In this document: positions 48,717 to 60,179 of the stretch, piece after piece
Layout of the letters: each line of letters starts with the position of its first letter
Position numbering within the stretch: position 1 is the first letter of the stretch
From: Mactra quadrangularis
Lineage: Eukaryota > Mollusca > Bivalvia > Venerida > Mactridae
DNA: 64,000 nt
Direction of reading: 5' to 3'
Assembly (NCBI GenBank): GCA_025267735.1
Contig: CM046309.1
Coordinates: forward strand, 59,585,319 to 59,649,318
Program-made: the position numbers and the translations under genes
Notes under the pieces: generated by a model
The model's database searches: none
Seen by the model: the letters and a program-made list of their open reading frames with translations, nothing else
Told to the model about the DNA's origin: nothing

Positions 48717-49007
48717 ACAACAATTTTTTATTGGGTTTTAATGCCGAGTCAATACAATTTAGGTCATTTTACGGCGTCCAGTGCACCTAACGTAGCTTTT
48801 CTGAACCCTTGTCTATAACCAGTAGTCACCTACCCTTCCACAAGGCCGGAAACGTCTCCATATTATCTAATCAATAGAGGAAAATTGACATCATTAACAA
48901 ATTTTCATGGAAGGGTTTAACCACCCTGGGTGTGTTTCGAACCCATACCCCCTTATGGACGCGAGATTCCGAATCCCGGCGCGTAACAACTGCGCTATCA
49001 ACCCGGG
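48717..49007 (-). mobile_element. tRNA-derived SINE with TTCACACCA duplication
   Basis: Target duplications lie at 48708-48716 and 49008-49016. The head is mutated relative to the 9095 copy (B box GGTTCGAAACAC, A box TAGCGCAGTTG). The body and CGGCATTAAAA tail core are conserved. Confidence 0.85.
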
Positions 49008-49016
49008 TTCACACCA

Positions 49017-50243
49017 TTATAAAAGTTATACAAAAAATAAATTGTTTATTTCTGTTACATAGCTTGTATCATATTCATGTTGATAAACTAATTAATGCTA
49101 GTTGTTTAATTAGATCAGATGATTCACTTTTGTTTGTTTTATAAGTTAACGTTTATCTGTTTATCCTTTAAGCAGGATTTTATTCTACGACCTTTGGAGG
49201 GAACTCTAATCGTAATCATGGGCAATGTACAAGTGTCGGATGGCATACAAGCATAATTTATTGTTTAAGTGTGCGAGTACAAGTTCGATATAAAGATGCA
49301 CTCATCTTTAGTGCAGTTTTCTGACTCATTTTATGTTGTTTAGAGAGAGTGTTAACAAAAAATCGCCATTTTGACAAATTTGGTAATGAATGCCATTTGG
49401 GCTAACTTCAGCACCGTATATATATTATGCATATGCATATAATATATAGGCCCTTCGAGACGTGCCTGTCTCCATTAATTATTACAATAGTCAATGACAA
49501 TGCATGTTCTAATTAATGAACCTATCCTCAGGTGGGATAGCAGATGTCATTGGGTGCAAACTGAAGGCCATTCGCTTTATAAAAATGTGTCGATTTTCAC
49601 CAAACTTGGCACGATCATTAATAAGGCGGATAACTTCTAAATTTTCTTAATGTCGCAATATTTTGTTTATTTACCGTGTGTGTGTTGGTCAAGGCCAACT
49701 TAAGAGATGTATAAAGGTAGAAACAAGGATAAATTGTATAATCAAAATTTGTTAGGTCACATTTACGCATCACTGACTTTTAATAAATATAAAGTCATTT
49801 GTATAGAAGATAATTTTTAATCTCAAAAACTTTGGAACAAAAAATATCAAGTAATTCTGAGTTAGTTATCATTGCATACACCTTAGAAATAAAAATAAAT
49901 TGATAAATAAATTTCGAAACAAGGTAAAAGCATACAGGTACATTTGCATGCTTGGTAAGTTTAGGTCAGATCTCATAGTTCGCTGCTTGTGCGGTGACCC
50001 GTTCCATCTAAATTGTAATAACGATATCAAATTTATTCACGAAACTTGTTTTTAATTATGTAGTTATAAATTACAGTCTTATATATGTATGACAAATGCT
50101 ATAAGCTACATTGTTCGCGTTTTAATTCTATAACACTTGTGTGTTTTATTATGCAACATATTGATTGAATTATTCATTTAAACTAGACAAAAGCAATCTA
50201 CGAAATCCTGGTCGTGCCATTTAAAATGCCGCTTTAGCGTTTA
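49017..50243. other. Unresolved sequence with perfect palindrome
   Basis: No gene is supported. A perfect 30 bp palindrome centred on CATATG lies at 49418-49447 (TATATATTATGCATA and its complement), able to form a cruciform. Confidence 0.5.
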
Positions 50244-50389
50244 CAGGGCGGTGCAATACAAACAAAGCGACATTGCGACGACAAAAACGACGGGCGGCGA
50301 TTCCAAACGTATTATCACCTAAAGACGCGACATTTTAGCAATGTCGCTTCGTGTTGTCGTCCCCCGTATTGCATTGTCGCTGAATCAAA
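50244..50389. mobile_element. Inverted-repeat element, CGACA-rich
   Basis: GTGCAATACAAACAAAGCGA with ACATTGCGACGAC at left faces GCAATGTCGCTTCGTGTTGT with GTATTGCATTGTCGC at right. It is a short non-autonomous element, with a degraded relative at about 15346-15425. Confidence 0.55.
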
Positions 50390-50449
50390 ATTTTACCGAA
50401 TTTTCATAATAACCACAGATGAGGTTCGAACCAGCAAACTCTTAGAGAT

Positions 50450-50560
50450 ATTTAATCACCAGGGTCCCGTATTATCAAACGTCTTACGACTTGTTTTAGT
50501 CGTAAATCCTTCCATATTGCACTGTTAAATTATCGTAAGATTTCTAAGATATGCTGCAAT
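50450..50560. repeat. Dispersed repeat copy 1 (AGGGTCC...TTTTAGTCG)
   Basis: AGGGTCC..TATTATCAA, then TTTTAGTCGTAAATCCTTC and TTATCGTAAGA, recur in the same order at about 52575-52690. The ends were not resolved. Confidence 0.6.
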
Positions 50561-50924
50561 TATGGACTGTATTGTTTCCCTTCCTAATCAAACTACAATG
50601 TAAATGTTCATCGAATTAATTAATCTATTTGTTATCAACATATTTTATCATAGAATTAACCTTGGTACATACAAATATGTACAAAACCTCTTACTGATAA
50701 ACTAATTTATTAATTTTGTTTAAAAGTATGGCGTAGTGTCAGGACTAAAATTCTGCCACTAAAAAATACACTCAAGTAGTTGGGAACTGTAGTCACGTGA
50801 TCTACAATTATAACTAATGAATCAAACAAAGATATTTTTTCACCAATTTCTCGTTTTAAACAAATAATTGAATGACATCTTATGGCGCATAACTTAACTA
50901 CTACCAATTCTTTCCAATCTTTTC

Positions 50925-51284
50925 TGGACCTTTGTCAGTTATTTCCCCTTGTATACTCTTCAAATAGGTAGGTCCAATTAGTTGGATTACTCGGATTTTA
51001 CCCTTACTTTTCACTATATATTTGCCAAAATTAATCTTAAATAACTTTTTTGCAAATCATTTGATTTTTTTAAAATTCAAACCAAGTATTTTCAGGGTAA
51101 AGAACTATCAAAATTTCATCACTCCTATTAATATCTTAATTAACAAGAAAGATATTAGATGAAATATTTTATTATCCTTACATTGGACTTTAATGATAAA
51201 ATCCGAGGATTCCAACTGTAGGGACCTACTTACCAATTGGGCTGCTTCAGATTCTATCAGGGAAAGATAACTGACTAAAGTCCC
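50925..51284. mobile_element. Harbinger-like MITE (copy 4)
   Basis: Ends GGACCTTTGTCAGTTATTTC and (complement of right) GGGACTTTAGTCAGTTATCT. Internal landmarks are shared with the other three copies. TAA follows the right end. Confidence 0.75.
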
Positions 51285-51339
51285 TAATTAGAAGCAAAAG
51301 AGATCACCGAGGTTTCCCAAACTAAAGACACAATTAATA

Positions 51340-51599
51340 TACAGTACCGCTCACAAGTCCTTGGACAATAATTCTATGTTTAGAATAAGCCGGTTCTCAT
51401 TTACACATAAAAATAAACAAAAAGTCATCTAAAATCTTCCTTATTAAAATCTATTACATTTGTATTTCATCAACATAAATACTCCAACTATGTTACATGA
51501 AAAAAACAAACTTTAATTATAGTAAAACTACTTGCAGTATGCAAGATACATTTTTCTCAAATTTTCATTCGTCCAAGAACGTTTGGTGGGCACTGTGTA
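51340..51599. mobile_element. Tc1/mariner-like MITE, 260 bp
   Basis: Left end TACAGTACCGCTCACAAGTC, right end (complement) TACACAGTGCCCACCAAACG, then CTTGGAC in both. TA occurs at both edges. There is no coding frame. Confidence 0.65.
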
Positions 51600-51761
51600 T
51601 TCATATATACATCATGGCTTTGAATAGGGCCAGTGTTTGCCATCTTTGATAGGGAGCCTGGAAAGGGGTCAATAAGGAACGTGCCTATGTAATTATTTTA
51701 CAAAGATAAAAAATCTAGTGTACTTACTAAATGAAGCAATCATATGGTTGAAGTTTATTAA

Positions 51762-52106
51762 AGGTACTAGTTCACAGATTTGGTTTATTTTCTCTATAAT
51801 TTCAAAATGTACCATTCAGTATCAGTAATTGTGTCAAAAAATAATTCTTATTATTTTAAGACAAACTGACCTATATGTTGCGAGAAATGTACCATAAAAG
51901 TCACAAAAATGCACTAAAATTGTCTATACCGTGACATACGGGGTAGATATTTACTACATGAAACACCATCATTTGTAGTTGTACGTCAATTTGCACTAAA
52001 TTGTCATTATCAGAACACTACTTTCCTGCTTCCAAAATATTTCCATACAATTTTGTTAGTTTTGGAAAAAGTTGATATTGAAGTTGAAATCTGTGAATGA
52101 GTACCT
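51762..52106. mobile_element. piggyBac-type MITE, TTAA target (copy 7)
   Basis: TTAA at 51758-51761 and 52107-52110 flank AGGTACTAGTTCACAGATTT and (complement) AGGTACTCATTCACAGATTT. It is the best preserved copy outside the duplicated units. Confidence 0.87.
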
Positions 52107-52819
52107 TTAATTTGTTATCAAATAAAGTGATGATAACATATATATAATGTACATACAATAGTTGATGATATAAAAACCGATCCTCGTTGTTGAAATATGA
52201 TGTACACATATATATAGTACCTTGTATATTAGGTAAAAATATAACTTAATGTTGATTTGAAGTACAACTTGACTGGATTTATATTTTACAAACCGGATCT
52301 ATTTCAGTTGTTAATATATTCACAAAAAGGTATATCATTTACTTTCATACATGAAATTGTACTTTATATTTCAAACTTATGCAGTTTTTCATGGACGTGT
52401 GTGGTTACAGCCCAGTATTTGTATTGGGTCAATATCATCCAGGGTGCTAGGTATGGTTTTTGAATTGGCCATTCGCAGCTTTTAGTCAAATTTTCAGTCA
52501 TATTACAGCAGGCGTAGACCGACTCAATATTTCTCAATATGGCTCTAAGGGGCTATATTTCTTGATCTAAGATTTAAGCTAGGGTCCTGAGTAGTCTGTA
52601 TTATCAAGCATCTTGCGACCGATTTTAGTCGTAAATCCTTCTATATTGTATAGTAATTTTATCGTAAGAATTTTGATAATATGCTGTCCAGTGTCCAGTT
52701 TCGCTAACATTAGACAACTTTATGAATACTTTACAGTAAGAAGTGAGGCAAATGAATTGTTACCCTTGCGTTAATGTTTGAGTAAATGCCACCAAGAGCA
52801 TTCTGTGCCCATTGGTTAC
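52107..52819. other. Unresolved; includes dispersed repeat copy 2
   Basis: The 52575-52690 segment repeats 50450-50560. No gene is supported. A 68-codon frame at 52257-52463 has no features. Confidence 0.4.
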
Positions 52820-53102
52820 AGGGACGGATCCAGGATTTTTTCTAGGGGGGGGGGGGTCCGAACATTTTCTAGGGGGGGGGGGGGTCCAAACTTTCGAACC
52901 ACATTAAACGCATTTTGCAGAACAATATTAAAAATAAAAACTATATAACCATTAAATCTATGCATCTATCCATTAGAAAATTGCTTCTTTCTACTTATAA
53001 ATGACTTACAGTCAAGAAATACTAATGGCTAGGTACACTTTGGAAATTCTGGGGGGGGGGGTCCCGGACCCCCCTGACCCCCGCTATATCCGCCTATGGG
53101 TT
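52820..53102. mobile_element. Poly-G bearing dispersed element
   Basis: GGGACGGATCCAGGATTTTT opens the element and CCCGCTATATCCGCCTATGG closes it. These ends are loosely complementary. G runs of 12-13 lie at about 52846-52857 and 52873-52885 and one of 10 near 53051, followed by runs of C. The pattern recalls dispersed elements in marine invertebrates. Family is uncertain. Confidence 0.5.
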
Positions 53103-53229
53103 TACAGACTGTCTAACTTGAGACAGTGGTAACAGTACTAGTGGTTCACCCCTTGTTTAATTTATTATTAAGTGTAACAAAATGAAGTCACATTCTATGG
53201 TTATTGTGATACTTATTTGATTTTTGTAC

Positions 53230-53435
53230 TAATTTATTTTAGCTCGATTGTAAAACAAGTTCGTACAACTCACTTAAATTTATCACTTTCGAGTCCACTT
53301 TCTGATCCCCCAGTACTGAGCTAGTAGGATAAAGTTTCTTGCTCAAGGAAACAACCGGGTAGGTTTTGAATGGGATTCGAACCAACGCAGAGTTGGCTAT
53401 CCATTGATTACCAGTCCAACATCGTAACCGCTTGT
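53230..53435 (-). mobile_element. tRNA-like SINE, Ser/Leu-type head (copy 2)
   Basis: It has the same order as 15690-15905: ATTTATTTTAGCTCGATTGT at the tail, ACTGAGCTAGTAGGATAAAG in the body, and a GGGATTCGAACC B box in complement. Confidence 0.62.
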
Positions 53436-54212
53436 TTTATTGCAAGATGTATGGTGTTTTGGAAGGAAATGGTCAAACATAAATATTTTGTTTTGTAGGT
53501 TGTTGTTTATAGTGAAGACTTGGTACATTCTGACAACAGTAAAGGTTGAAGTATAAATCTGGAAGGAATATCTAAAGAACTTAGCATTTTTACTGTACTT
53601 GGATCAATGGATGTCGGCCCTATTAATACGGGCATGGAGGTACAGTGATTTTCTTTATCAACGATTTTACTAGGGTCATAGACTAAACCAATCTCCGTAC
53701 ACAGATATCTTGTAGATCGTTGTTGATTTGGCGAGCGGAAAATTTTAGATCGGGGTTTAGCCAGATTGAGTCTAAACATTTACGCATTGACCGACAACTG
53801 GGCCTTTAACGTTTGAATTTTAATTGCCCAGAGAAATGATTAATTCAGTCTTCGAATTTAACCAGTGGACATTGGACCGAGTCCACCGGAATCACCACGG
53901 GTCCAGTGACGTTTAGAATATGAGTGGTCCGTCTGTCCACCAAATTTTTACAGCGACCATTTTGCATATTCAATAAAAAATCGTTATTCGTTGTGAAATA
54001 GTTTATGTATGGGATAGAGCATGAGTAGCAGTTTGATATGAGATTTATCAACGAGAATTTTTTACAAATCAATTCAGAATGATCGCATTCATAATGGAAT
54101 GGTCATTTATTTAAATCACTAGTTTGCTTATATTTATCGATATGACATTTTTATTAAGAAGACTGTTTATCAATATCATGTGATCATTTTCGCACGGGTG
54201 TCCAATGCAGTG
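53436..54212. other. Unresolved; inverted copy of unit repeat
   Basis: Segment 53845-54000 (CCAGTGGACATTGGACCGAG; GAGTGGTCCGTCTGTCCACC) matches 28375-28625 and 36235-36485 in the opposite orientation. A 90-codon minus-strand frame at 53507-53779 has varied composition but no domain I recognise. Confidence 0.4.
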
Positions 54213-54465
54213 TAACTGATTGGAAAACTCGTCAATTTCATGTGTCAATTTCTGCACGTGGGGCTCGTGCGAAGTAACTGATTGGAAAACTCGTAAATTT
54301 CATGTGTCAATTACTGCACGAGGCGCCCGTGCGTTGTAACTGATTGGAAAACTCGTCAATTTCATGTGTCAATTACTGCACGAGGCGCCGTGCGTTGTAA
54401 CTGACTGGAAAACTCGTCAATTCCATGTGTCAATTTTTGAACGTGGCGCCCGTGCCCTGTAATAG
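54213..54465. repeat. 62 bp tandem repeat, four units
   Basis: TAACTGA(T/C)TGGAAAACTCG starts units at 54213, 54275, 54337 and 54398. Each continues with CATGTGTCAATT and a GCACG(A/T)GGC(G)CCCGTGC palindrome-like core. Confidence 0.88.
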
Positions 54466-54777
54466 GAGAGAGCATGGGTTGCAGTTTGGTTTATAAAAAA
54501 AGCGAAACACTTTTTAAGCAATTGGATTGGTTGAGAAGGTACCACTGTTGTCTAATAATTAATTTTAGAATACGTTATAAATATTTAATAATGCTAAATC
54601 ATTAAAATGGACTTAATATTTTGACAATAATGTTTTAATCCTGTAAATTTTTATTCAGTCCAGCATTTAAGAGGCAAAATTCTCTGGACACAACTCTTAA
54701 CTTAGTACTATGTTGTTTGATTCTTTTTGATGATAATGCCCATTCTTCATTACAATATTGTATACATATATTTGTAG

Positions 54778-55929
54778 CAACTAAATGAAGAGAAGACACA
54801 CGGTTTAGGTATTGTTACATGTGCTGTATTTATAGTCGGTGAGATTGCTGGCTCGGGGGTGTTAGCTTTACCAGCCGCGGTAGAAGGAGCAGGTATGAAC
54901 ACTTGATAATATTTGCAACCTATTTCTTCATGTGGACACTTTTACAGTCAACTTGTTTTGTATTACTCCAACGAAAAAATGTCGGCCCTATAATACAACT
55001 TGTTTGGAATTAATGCCGGTTGTTAGCATCTTTTACGGCCGTTGAGTTACATAAGCTTTTCAGGAAACTCCATCAACTAATACAGGCTTCCGCTTCAATC
55101 AAGAATTCAACACTTATTTCATAAATAAAGGCAAGTCGACTTGATATCTGTCTTCTCATTTAAGACAGTATTTATGTACATGTTGCGCATGAGTGCCAAT
55201 TGTGATGTATATCAAATGACCCCAGCACGAGGACATTAGTTTCACTATGGGTAACATGGCGAGGATCCGTAATTAGAATGTTCATGAAAACAAGAGCTGG
55301 CATATTTAACACATTTGTCTCAACACAAACTATATTGAAACAATGTTACTTGGAACAAACGTGAAATCATTTTCTTTGGTAAAAAATTAAACAACATTTC
55401 CTAATAAAAACTTCTTTTACATGTCCACAAACTGACATTTAATGGAGCGATAATGTTCCCGGAAACCATACTTTTGTAATATAGTCAAATGCCACTGAGA
55501 CGTAACGCACGATAATGACGGACATAACGTAACGTCACAATTTGTAAGTATAAATATTATTTTTATGGTTGCGTTCTTATCAACACTCATAACTTTCTAT
55601 TGCTATTAAGCTAAGCTTTATTAACGAACTGACAAACACACATGAATGAAGTTATTCGTTCTTTTAATCATCACGTTTAGTTCGCGCATTGTTGAGGTAT
55701 TGTCTATAAATATTTTAAAATATGTGAATACTTATTTTACTTACTTAATCATTTCAGGATGGATCGGTCTTGTGATCATTGTTCTTTGTTGTTTGATATC
55801 AGCTTATACTGGTAAAATACTCGGTGATGCCTGGATCATTGTACGTAAAAGAACTCCAGAATATCAGACAGGTCACGTGAGATATCCTTACCCTGCCATT
55901 GGTGAAGCTGCCATGGGGAAATTTGGAAA
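54778..55929 (+). CDS. Amino acid transporter (Aa_trans family), two internal exons
   Basis: Exon 1 is 54778-54892, after acceptor TTTGTAG and before donor GTATGA. Exon 2 is 55758-55929, after ATTTCAG and before GTAATT. The junction splits a Gly codon (G/GA), giving ...[16 protein letters not shown].... The product reads [20 protein letters not shown], then [14 protein letters not shown], then transmembrane helix 2 ([19 protein letters not shown]) and a loop with [16 protein letters not shown]. The GE(I)AGSGVLALP block is the unwound first helix of amino acid/auxin permease family transporters (SLC32/36/38-like), which import or store amino acids by H+ or Na+ coupling. The 865 bp intron is AT-rich. 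The N-terminal start and the remaining ~9 helices are not in view. No further exon is visible before foldback 2, so the gene must continue past it or be broken by it. Substrate cannot be assigned. Confidence 0.85.
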
Positions 55930-56225
55930 GTAATTATTTTATACATCCTCCGATTTGAGTCAAAACTATTTAAAAAAAATAAAAACCCTTCCATTTTTGT
56001 CTTTGAAAAGCACCTAAGTTTGGACGATTCTCATGTGAGTAAGCTTGCTTTGATGGAATGGTCATTCCCGTACCAAGCGTGATTTCATTTACCTATTCAG
56101 GAATTCTTCAAATAAAACTGATCTCCCTCAACAAAGGGAGAGAACTGCTACTCCCAAAGGGAAAATAAATGTGTGGTTTCTTTCGTAAAATCATCACGTG
56201 ACTATATGCCCAATCAAATTCAAAT
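55930..56225. other. Intron or flank after transporter exon 2
   Basis: AT-rich sequence with no further transporter exon. It leads into foldback 2. Confidence 0.5.
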
Positions 56226-56337
56226 AAAAAAAAGCTCCAATAACTTAGCACAACATTCGACGTTCGATATTCGATATTCAATATCGAATATCGAACCAGT
56301 TCGACGTTCGACATTTGCATAATGTGCCAATATCGAA

Positions 56338-57830
56338 CAGAAGTTGAATATAGAACCAGCTCGACGTTCGACATTCATTATTAATAGTCCGAATGTAGTT
56401 CTGAGGTTGAATATCGAACCAGCTCGACGTTCGACATTCATTAATAATACTAATGCGAATGTAGTTCTGAGGTTGAATATCGAACCAGTTCGACGTTCGA
56501 CATTCATTAATAATAGTCCGAATGTAGTTTTGAGGTTGAATATCGAACCAGTTCGACGTTCGACATTCATTAATAATAGTCCGAATGTAGTTCTAAGGTT
56601 GAATATCGAACCAGTTCGACGTTCGACATTTATTAATAATAGTCCGAATGTAGTTCTAAGGTTGAATATCGAATCAGTTCGACGTTCGACATTCATTAAT
56701 GATAATGATGCGAATGTAGTTCTGAGATTGAATATCGAACCAGCTCGACGTTCGACATTCATAAAAGATAGTCCGAATGTAGTTCTGAGGTTGAATATCG
56801 AACCAGTTCGACGTTCGACATTCATTACTAATAGTCCGAATGTAGTTCTGAGGTTGAATATCGAACCAGCTCGACGTTCGACATTCATTAATAAAAGTCT
56901 GCATGTAGTTCTGAAGTTGAATATCGAACCAGCTCGACGTTCGACATTCATTAATAATAGTCCGAATGTAGTTCTGAGGTTGAATATCGAACCAGCTCGA
57001 CGTTCGACAATCATTAATAATACTAATGCGAATGTAGTTCTGAGGTTGAATATCGAACCAGTTCGACGTTCGACATTCATTAATAATAGTCCGAATGTAG
57101 TTTTGAGGTTGAATATCGAACCAGTTCGACGTTCGACATTCATTAATAATAGTCCGAATGTAGTTCTAAGGTTGAATATCGAACCAGTTCGACGTTCGAC
57201 ATTTATTAATAATAGTCCGAATGTAGGTCTAAGGTTGAATATCGAACCAGTTCGACGTTCGACATTCATTAATGATAATGATGCGAATGTAGTTCGAGAT
57301 TGAATATCGAACCAGCTCGACGTTCGACATTCATTAATAATAGTCCGAATGTAGTTCTGAGGTTGAATATCGAACCAGCTCGACGTTCGACATTCATTAA
57401 TAATACTAATGCGAATGTAGTTCTGAGGTTGAATATCGAACCAGTTCGACGTTCGACATTCATTAATAATAGTCCGAATGTAGTTTTGAGGTTGAATATC
57501 GAACCAGCTCGACGTTCGACATTCATTAATAATAGTCCGAATGTAGTTCTGATGTTGAATATCGAACCAGTTCGACGTTCGACATTCATTAATAATAGTC
57601 TGAATCTAGTTTTGAGGTTGAATATCGAACCAGCTCGACGTTCGACATTCATTAATAATAGTCCGAATGTAGTTCTAAGGTTGAATATCGAACCAGTTCG
57701 ACGTTCGACATTCATTAATGATTTTGATGCGAATGTAGTTCTGAGATTGAATATCGAACCAGCTCGACGTTCGACATTCATTAATAATAGTCCGAATGTA
57801 GTTCTGTGGTTGAATATCGAACCAGTCTGA
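56338..57830 (+). repeat. 63/66 bp satellite, foldback 2 left arm outer block
   Basis: The monomer is TTGAATATCGAACCAGCTCG, ACGTTCGACATTCATTAATA, then ATAGTCCGAATGTAGTTCTG and AGG. Variants replacing AGTCCG by ACTAATGCG or ATGATGCG are 66 bp, so most lengths stay a multiple of three. That is why 300-codon frames appear on both strands. CpG-rich TCGACGTTCGAC is kept in nearly all units. Confidence 0.93.
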
Positions 57831-58444
57831 CGTTCGGACGACTTGTTTCAGCGGGGATACCTCGATTGGGCCCTTGGCCGCGCTTGAATCAGTGGAGCAC
57901 GGCCTGTTTCTGCGGGGAAAACCTCGGCTTGGGCCTGGGCGGCGCTGGAATCAGCGGCATGCGGCTTGGATCAGCGGGGGAACCTCGGCTGGGCACTCGG
58001 ACGGGGCTTCAGCTGGCTCTGTGGGCTCTGTGGGCCTTCTACCGGGGTCTACGCGGCCTGCCGCTAATACCTGCCTGGTTGGCTTGATTTTAGCGGAGGC
58101 AAGCAAGGGACACCGGGGTTTACCTCGGCTGCAAGCCAGGCGCGCTTGTATCAGCGGCGGACGGCTTGATTCGGCGGGGAAACATCGGCTGGGCCCTTGG
58201 TCGCACTTGAATCAGCGGAGCACGGCTTGTTTCAGCGGGGAATGCCCGGCTAGACCTTCGGCCGCGCTTGAATCAGCGGCGGACGGCTTGATTCAGCGGG
58301 GAAACCTCGGCTGGACCCTTGGCCGCGCTTGAATCAGCGGAGCTCGGCCTGTTTCAGCGGGGGAACCTCGGCTGGGCCCTGGGCGGCGCTGGAATCAGCG
58401 GCAGGCGGCTTGGATCAGCGGGGAATCTCGGCTGGGCTCTGCTC
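57831..58444 (+). repeat. GC-rich ~60 bp repeat cassette, left arm
   Basis: The repeat is CGCTTGAATCAGCGG, GGCTTGTTTCAGCGGGGAAA, CCTCGGCTGGGCCCTTGGCC. It is strikingly GC-rich against AT-rich surroundings. It includes a nonrepeat insert (CTACCGGGGTCTACGCGGCC to GCAAGCAAGGGACACCGGGG). The open frames in it are not conserved proteins. Confidence 0.9.
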
Positions 58445-59140
58445 GACGTTGATGCGAATGTAGTTCTGAAGTTGAATATCGAACCAGCTCGACGTTCGAC
58501 ATTCATTAATAATAGTCCGAATGTAGTTCTGAGGTTGAATATCGAACCAGCTCGACATGTGACATTCATTAATAATAGTCCGAATGTAGTTCTGAGGTTG
58601 AATATCGAACCAGCTCTACGTTCGACATTCATTCATTATAGTCCGAATGTAGTTCTGAAGTTGAATATCGAACCAGCTCGACGTTCGACATTCATTAATA
58701 ATAGTCCGAATCTAGTTTTGAGGTTGAATATCGAACCAGCTCGACGTTCGACATTCATTAATAATAGTCCGAATGTAGTTCTGAAGTTGAATATCGAACC
58801 AGCTCGACGTTCGACATTCATTAATAATAATCCGATTGTAGTTCTGAGATTGAATATCGAACCAGCTCGACGTTCGACATTCATTAATAATAGTCCGAAT
58901 TTAGTTCTGAAGTTGAATATCGAACCAGCTCGACGTTCGACATTCATTAATAATAGTCCGAATTTAGTTCTGAAGTTGAATATCGAACCAGCTCGACGTT
59001 TGACATTCATTAATAATAATAATGAGAATGTAGTTCTGAGGTTGAATATCGAACCAGTTCGACGTTCGACATTCATTCATGATAGTCCGAATGTAGTTCT
59101 AAGGTTCAATATCGAACCAGCTTGATATTTGACATTCGTT
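58445..59140 (+). repeat. 63 bp satellite, left arm inner block
   Basis: About eleven monomers continue in the same orientation after the cassette. The last ones (CAGCTTGATATTTGACATTC) are diverged and mirror the first ones of the right arm near 61325-61360. Confidence 0.9.
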
Positions 59141-60179
59141 AATAATATTAGACGTATGTATTTTTTTCAATATTTAGCACATTGGTTGTTGACTTAATTT
59201 CTTTGGATCGAAGTACTTTTATTCATGCAATATTTGTTTTTAACATTTTTGTTGACACAATATTAAGACATCTAGCTAACAAATTATATAGTCAATCACA
59301 TGAATAGACTATATCCGGAATTCAAATTTTTGGGGTTTTATTGTCCGTTTTTTCTCAACTGTCAAAGCTTGAATAATTTCACGGTGACTGAATGCATTGT
59401 TTTTGTACTGGCGGCCTAATTGTTATTAAAAATATCTCGACTAAAACATATCATACGGCATAAACAGCTTAACTTGATCATAATACACGCTTTCGGAAAC
59501 TCATGGATGTATTACAACAATGATTTTAATAAACGCATTCACCGTGAAATTATTCATGTTCTGACAGTTGAGAAAAAACGAACAATACCTGTGGTACAAA
59601 CAAATTTTTGTGTTAGTTGCGTGTTTGTTTTGTTGGATTAAACGCCGCAGCAACACATTGTATAGGTCATATCATGGCAGTCAGTCAACCTACTCACCGT
59701 TCCTGGAAAGCCTAAATCTCTTGATTTAGCTGTTAACCAGTTACTAGGCGCTACTTCCGTCAGTGACTGACAACTGCCGTACATGATTTTGAATCAGTGG
59801 TAGAAGGGAGAATGACAATAGAAATTATTTCATGACCAAGCTTCACGACAGTATGCCCCGCCCATGAATCGAACTCACGACACCTCGATCAGAAGACTTG
59901 TTCGCTACCGACTGAGCTAGCCGGGCGGGCGAACTAACTTTTATCGTTACAATGAAAGTATGTACAGAGAACAATAGGATTTATTCCGATTTTGTACCGC
60001 CTGTGCACGAAACCCATAATTTGGAGTTCCGAAAAAAGCCTATTTATATGAAGCGTCACTGTGCTGCACGAGAGCGATCATCAATCGTGCATCAAAGGTG
60101 TAAATAAAAGAACAATGAATAATTAACTGCACTTTTTTAGTCGCTGAAACGGGTTGCGACCAACAGAGGAGGTATATTC
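59141..60179. other. Foldback 2 loop: nested inverted-repeat elements
   Basis: At 59338-59590 GTTTTTTCTCAACTGTCA and TGAATAATTTCACGGTGA face their complements, forming a ~250 bp MITE. An outer pair at about 59303-59340 (GACTATATCCGGAATTCAAA) and 59985-60045 (TTGTACCGCCTGTGCACG) has the same two end motifs as the pair inside 25460-27662, so both belong to one element family. A SINE lies within. Confidence 0.55.
59621..59934 (-). mobile_element. tRNA-Lys-like SINE
   Basis: On the minus strand CCCGGCTAGCTCAGTCGGTA and GAGTTCGATTC form a head closely resembling tRNA-Lys. A ~200 bp body ends in the core GGCGTTTAATCCAACAAAAC shared with the other SINE types here. A target duplication was not clear. 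Confidence 0.75.

Noticed and set aside
53507..53779. 90-codon minus-strand protein
   Set aside because: Composition is fairly ordinary, but there is no domain, splice or start support, and a possible plus-strand exon overlaps (TTTTGTAG then VVVYSEDLVHSDNSKG and stop). Neither is strong enough to call.
55646..55757. ATG-started extension before transporter exon 2
   Set aside because: It reads through the intron. A clear ATTTCAG acceptor at 55757 and the correct join to exon 1 show that the upstream residues are not coding.
56220..59125. 349-, 319- and 268-codon frames over foldback 2
   Set aside because: They are products of the 63/66 bp period on both strands and of the GC-rich cassette. 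They are noted as a finding only for the length rule.
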